A stretch of DNA of 64,000 nt from Neostapfia colusana (lineage: Eukaryota; Streptophyta; Magnoliopsida; Poales; Poaceae): positions 30,129,928 to 30,193,927 of the forward strand of contig JASWHV010000001.1 in the NCBI GenBank assembly GCA_030760725.1, written 5' to 3'. Below, in pieces: positions 62,544 to 64,000 of this stretch (its first letter is position 1; each line of letters opens with the position of its first letter). The notes beneath the pieces are model-generated. The model had not been told where the DNA came from and did not search any database. It saw only the letters and a program-made list of their open reading frames with translations. A program made the position numbers and the translations under genes.

Positions 62544-64000
62544 TACATGGTGCGTCTCAATTTCAAGGCAACCAACAACATGGCAGAGTATGAAGCACTC
62601 ATCTTTGGCCTACAGACAGCCCTGTCTCTGGGCGCTCGCCAGTTGTTGGCACAGGGAGACTCCCAGCTGGTTATTAAGCAAGTTAAGGGCGAATGCTCCT
62701 GCAATGATCCACAGCTAGCTGCTTATCTGCTCCACGTGCAGATGTTGGATAAAGACTTCCTCGCCTTGGACCTGCGCCACGTACCGCGCGCTGGCAATGC
62801 CGCAGTTGACGACCTTTCAACGAAGGCCTCCACCGGAGCCCCTATGCCTGAAGGAGTCTTCGAGAGGACGTTGCTGCGGCCCACAGCCCGGCCCGCGGAG
62901 CCGGGCGAAGGGGGCTGGACCAGCACCTCGAAGCTGGCAGTCCCGGCGGCCCTGCAGCCATGGACGCCGCCAAGGATCGTAAGCGTCACTGGGGACTCCG
63001 TGCAACCCAGCGCTCAAGATCCAGAAGCTCAAGTCAGACCCGATGCATGGATCACGGAGATCCGGGACTACTTGAAAGACAACATCCTCACTGATGAATG
63101 TGTATCCGCTGAACGGATCGTGCGCATGGCTAAGAGATACGCGCTGGTAGAAGAGAATCTCTACCGGCGTGGCGCCAACCACGTCCTATTGCGGTGCATA
63201 ACCCAGGGGGAAGGCTGCGACTTGCTCGCTGAGATCCATGGAGGCGAATGTGGGAGTCACTCTTCCTCACGCACGCTTGTCGGTAAAGCCTTCCGGCATG
63301 GCTTCTACTGGCTGACAGCACTCCAGGATGCCGTCAAGCTGGTCGAGAGCTGCAAGGCGTGCCAATTCCACGCCAAGCAGATCCATACACCGGCTCAGGC
63401 GGTACAGATGATCCCGCCCTCATGGCCGTTTGCCGTATGGGGGTTGGACATCCTGGGACCATTCCCCAGAGCCGTCGGGGGATTCCGGTACCTCTATGTC
63501 GCCATCGACAAGTTCACCAAGTGGCCGGAAGCCACACCAGTCATCACCATCAACAAGCAATCCGCAGTAAAGTTCATCAAGTCGATTGTCTGCCGGTTCG
63601 GGGTCCCGAACAGAATCATCACCGACAACGGGACCCAGTTCACCAGCACAGCCTTCCAAGACTACTGCGAAGACCTCGGCATCCAGGTGTGCTATGCCTC
63701 TGTTGCTCACCCAAAGAGCAATGGGCAAGTCGAGAGGGCCAACGCCGAGATTCTTCGGGGCCTCAAGACCCGCACCTATGCCAGCATGAAGAAACATGGT
63801 GCCAATTGGGTGGATGACCTTCCGAGCACACTATGGGCTAACCGGACATCCCAGAGTCGGGCCACCGGAGAGACACCCTTCTTCATGGTGTATGGGGCCG
63901 AAGCTGTGCTTCCCCTAGAGATCACCATGAAGTCTCACCGCATCCGAGCTTACGACGAAGCCGCGCAGGACAACCTCCGGCGTGGAGACATCGACCTTAT
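62544..64000 (+). CDS. Second RNase H continuation and integrase, open to the window edge
   Basis: One uninterrupted frame of 485 codons runs from 62544 to the end. It reads YMVRLNFKATNNMAEYEALI (RNase H Glu), AQGDSQLVIKQV (Asp) and NAAVDDLSTKAS (Asp). After a variable linker comes the integrase zinc finger (H...H...C..C: EIHGGECGSHSS, FRHGFYW, CKACQFHAK; about 63230-63370). The core has WGLDILGPF (about 63442), IITDNGTQF (about 63620) and SNGQVERANAE (about 63718), a complete DDE triad. It continues AWRATSQS-like into ETPFFMVYGAEAVLPLEI. The 3' end is outside the window. Confidence 0.88.

Larger units (their letters stand above)
57514..64000 (+). mobile_element. Tat-lineage Ty3/gypsy retrotransposon, 5' 6.5 kb (runs off window)
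   Basis: An LTR, a TGGCGCGC-type PBS, gag, PR remnant, RT, two successive RNase H domains and integrase all read rightward. The second RNase H, downstream of the native one, is diagnostic of the Tat clade (RIRE2/Retand-like). Frameshifts and a protease deletion make it non-autonomous. The 3' end lies outside. Confidence 0.9.

Overview
The window is plant nuclear DNA, almost certainly from a grass (Poaceae), and lies in a heterochromatic nest of transposable elements. The evidence is the element set: chromoviral, Tat-lineage and SIRE/Maximus-like LTR retrotransposons with iMet-type primer sites, CACTA transposons with PTTA/TNP2/Ulp1-type genes, and mCG-like C/T decay. I see no complete ordinary host gene, no rRNA or tRNA gene, and no bacterial features. 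The only host-derived coding sequence I recognise is a decayed fragment of a SUMO-conjugating enzyme (SCE1/UBC9-like) gene carried inside a CACTA element.

Left half (1-36035). A CACTA element (CACTA-2, about 16917-36035) is the host layer. At its left it abuts the terminus of an old chromoviral LTR (16833-16916). Into that LTR a chromovirus in minus orientation inserted (Tekay-like, called Tekay-1): 3' LTR 1-1519 (cut by the window), decayed pol/gag 1530-4080, leader, PBS 5576-5587, and a 5' LTR of about 4.4 kb (5591-16832). A second CACTA (CACTA-1, 7713-14561, TSD AAT) sits in that LTR. CACTA-1 carries two minus-strand genes: a TNP2-type transposase lacking its catalytic core, and a nearly complete PTTA/TNPA-like gene. 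CACTA-2 carries the SCE1-like fragment, then a Transposase_24/Ulp1-protease gene. A young, apparently full-length SIRE-like Copia element (SIRE-1, 23239-35352, TSD GTGTC) interrupts its 3' part.

Middle (36036-48800). After a short unclassified stretch with a duplicated exon-like block and a four-copy tandem repeat comes a 5'-truncated, decayed SIRE-like element (SIRE-2, 38741-47270). Fragments of another Copia integrase gene flank it, in opposite orientations.

Right part (48800-64000). Fragments of Tekay-like LTRs (48830-51684, 51685-52145, 56536-57513) surround a decayed Ty3/gypsy element (pol tail, LTR, PBS, then gag-PR-RT to 56535). At 57514 a Tat-lineage Ty3/gypsy element begins (LTR, PBS, gag, RT, dual RNase H, integrase) and runs off the right edge.

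The most interesting signals are: (i) a CACTA that combines a SUMO-E2 gene fragment with a SUMO-protease-like domain that keeps its catalytic residues; (ii) in two unrelated-in-sequence SIRE elements, the same layout, an array of element-specific short palindromes plus a TATA-like box, both in the LTR and upstream of the third ORF; (iii) six G-boxes at a 55-56 bp pitch in the Tat LTR; (iv) a ~100-bp-arm hairpin upstream of the CACTA-1 transposase gene; (v) a conserved ~82-bp terminal hairpin in Tekay-like LTRs. All domain names were assigned by reading the translations by eye, without database searches.
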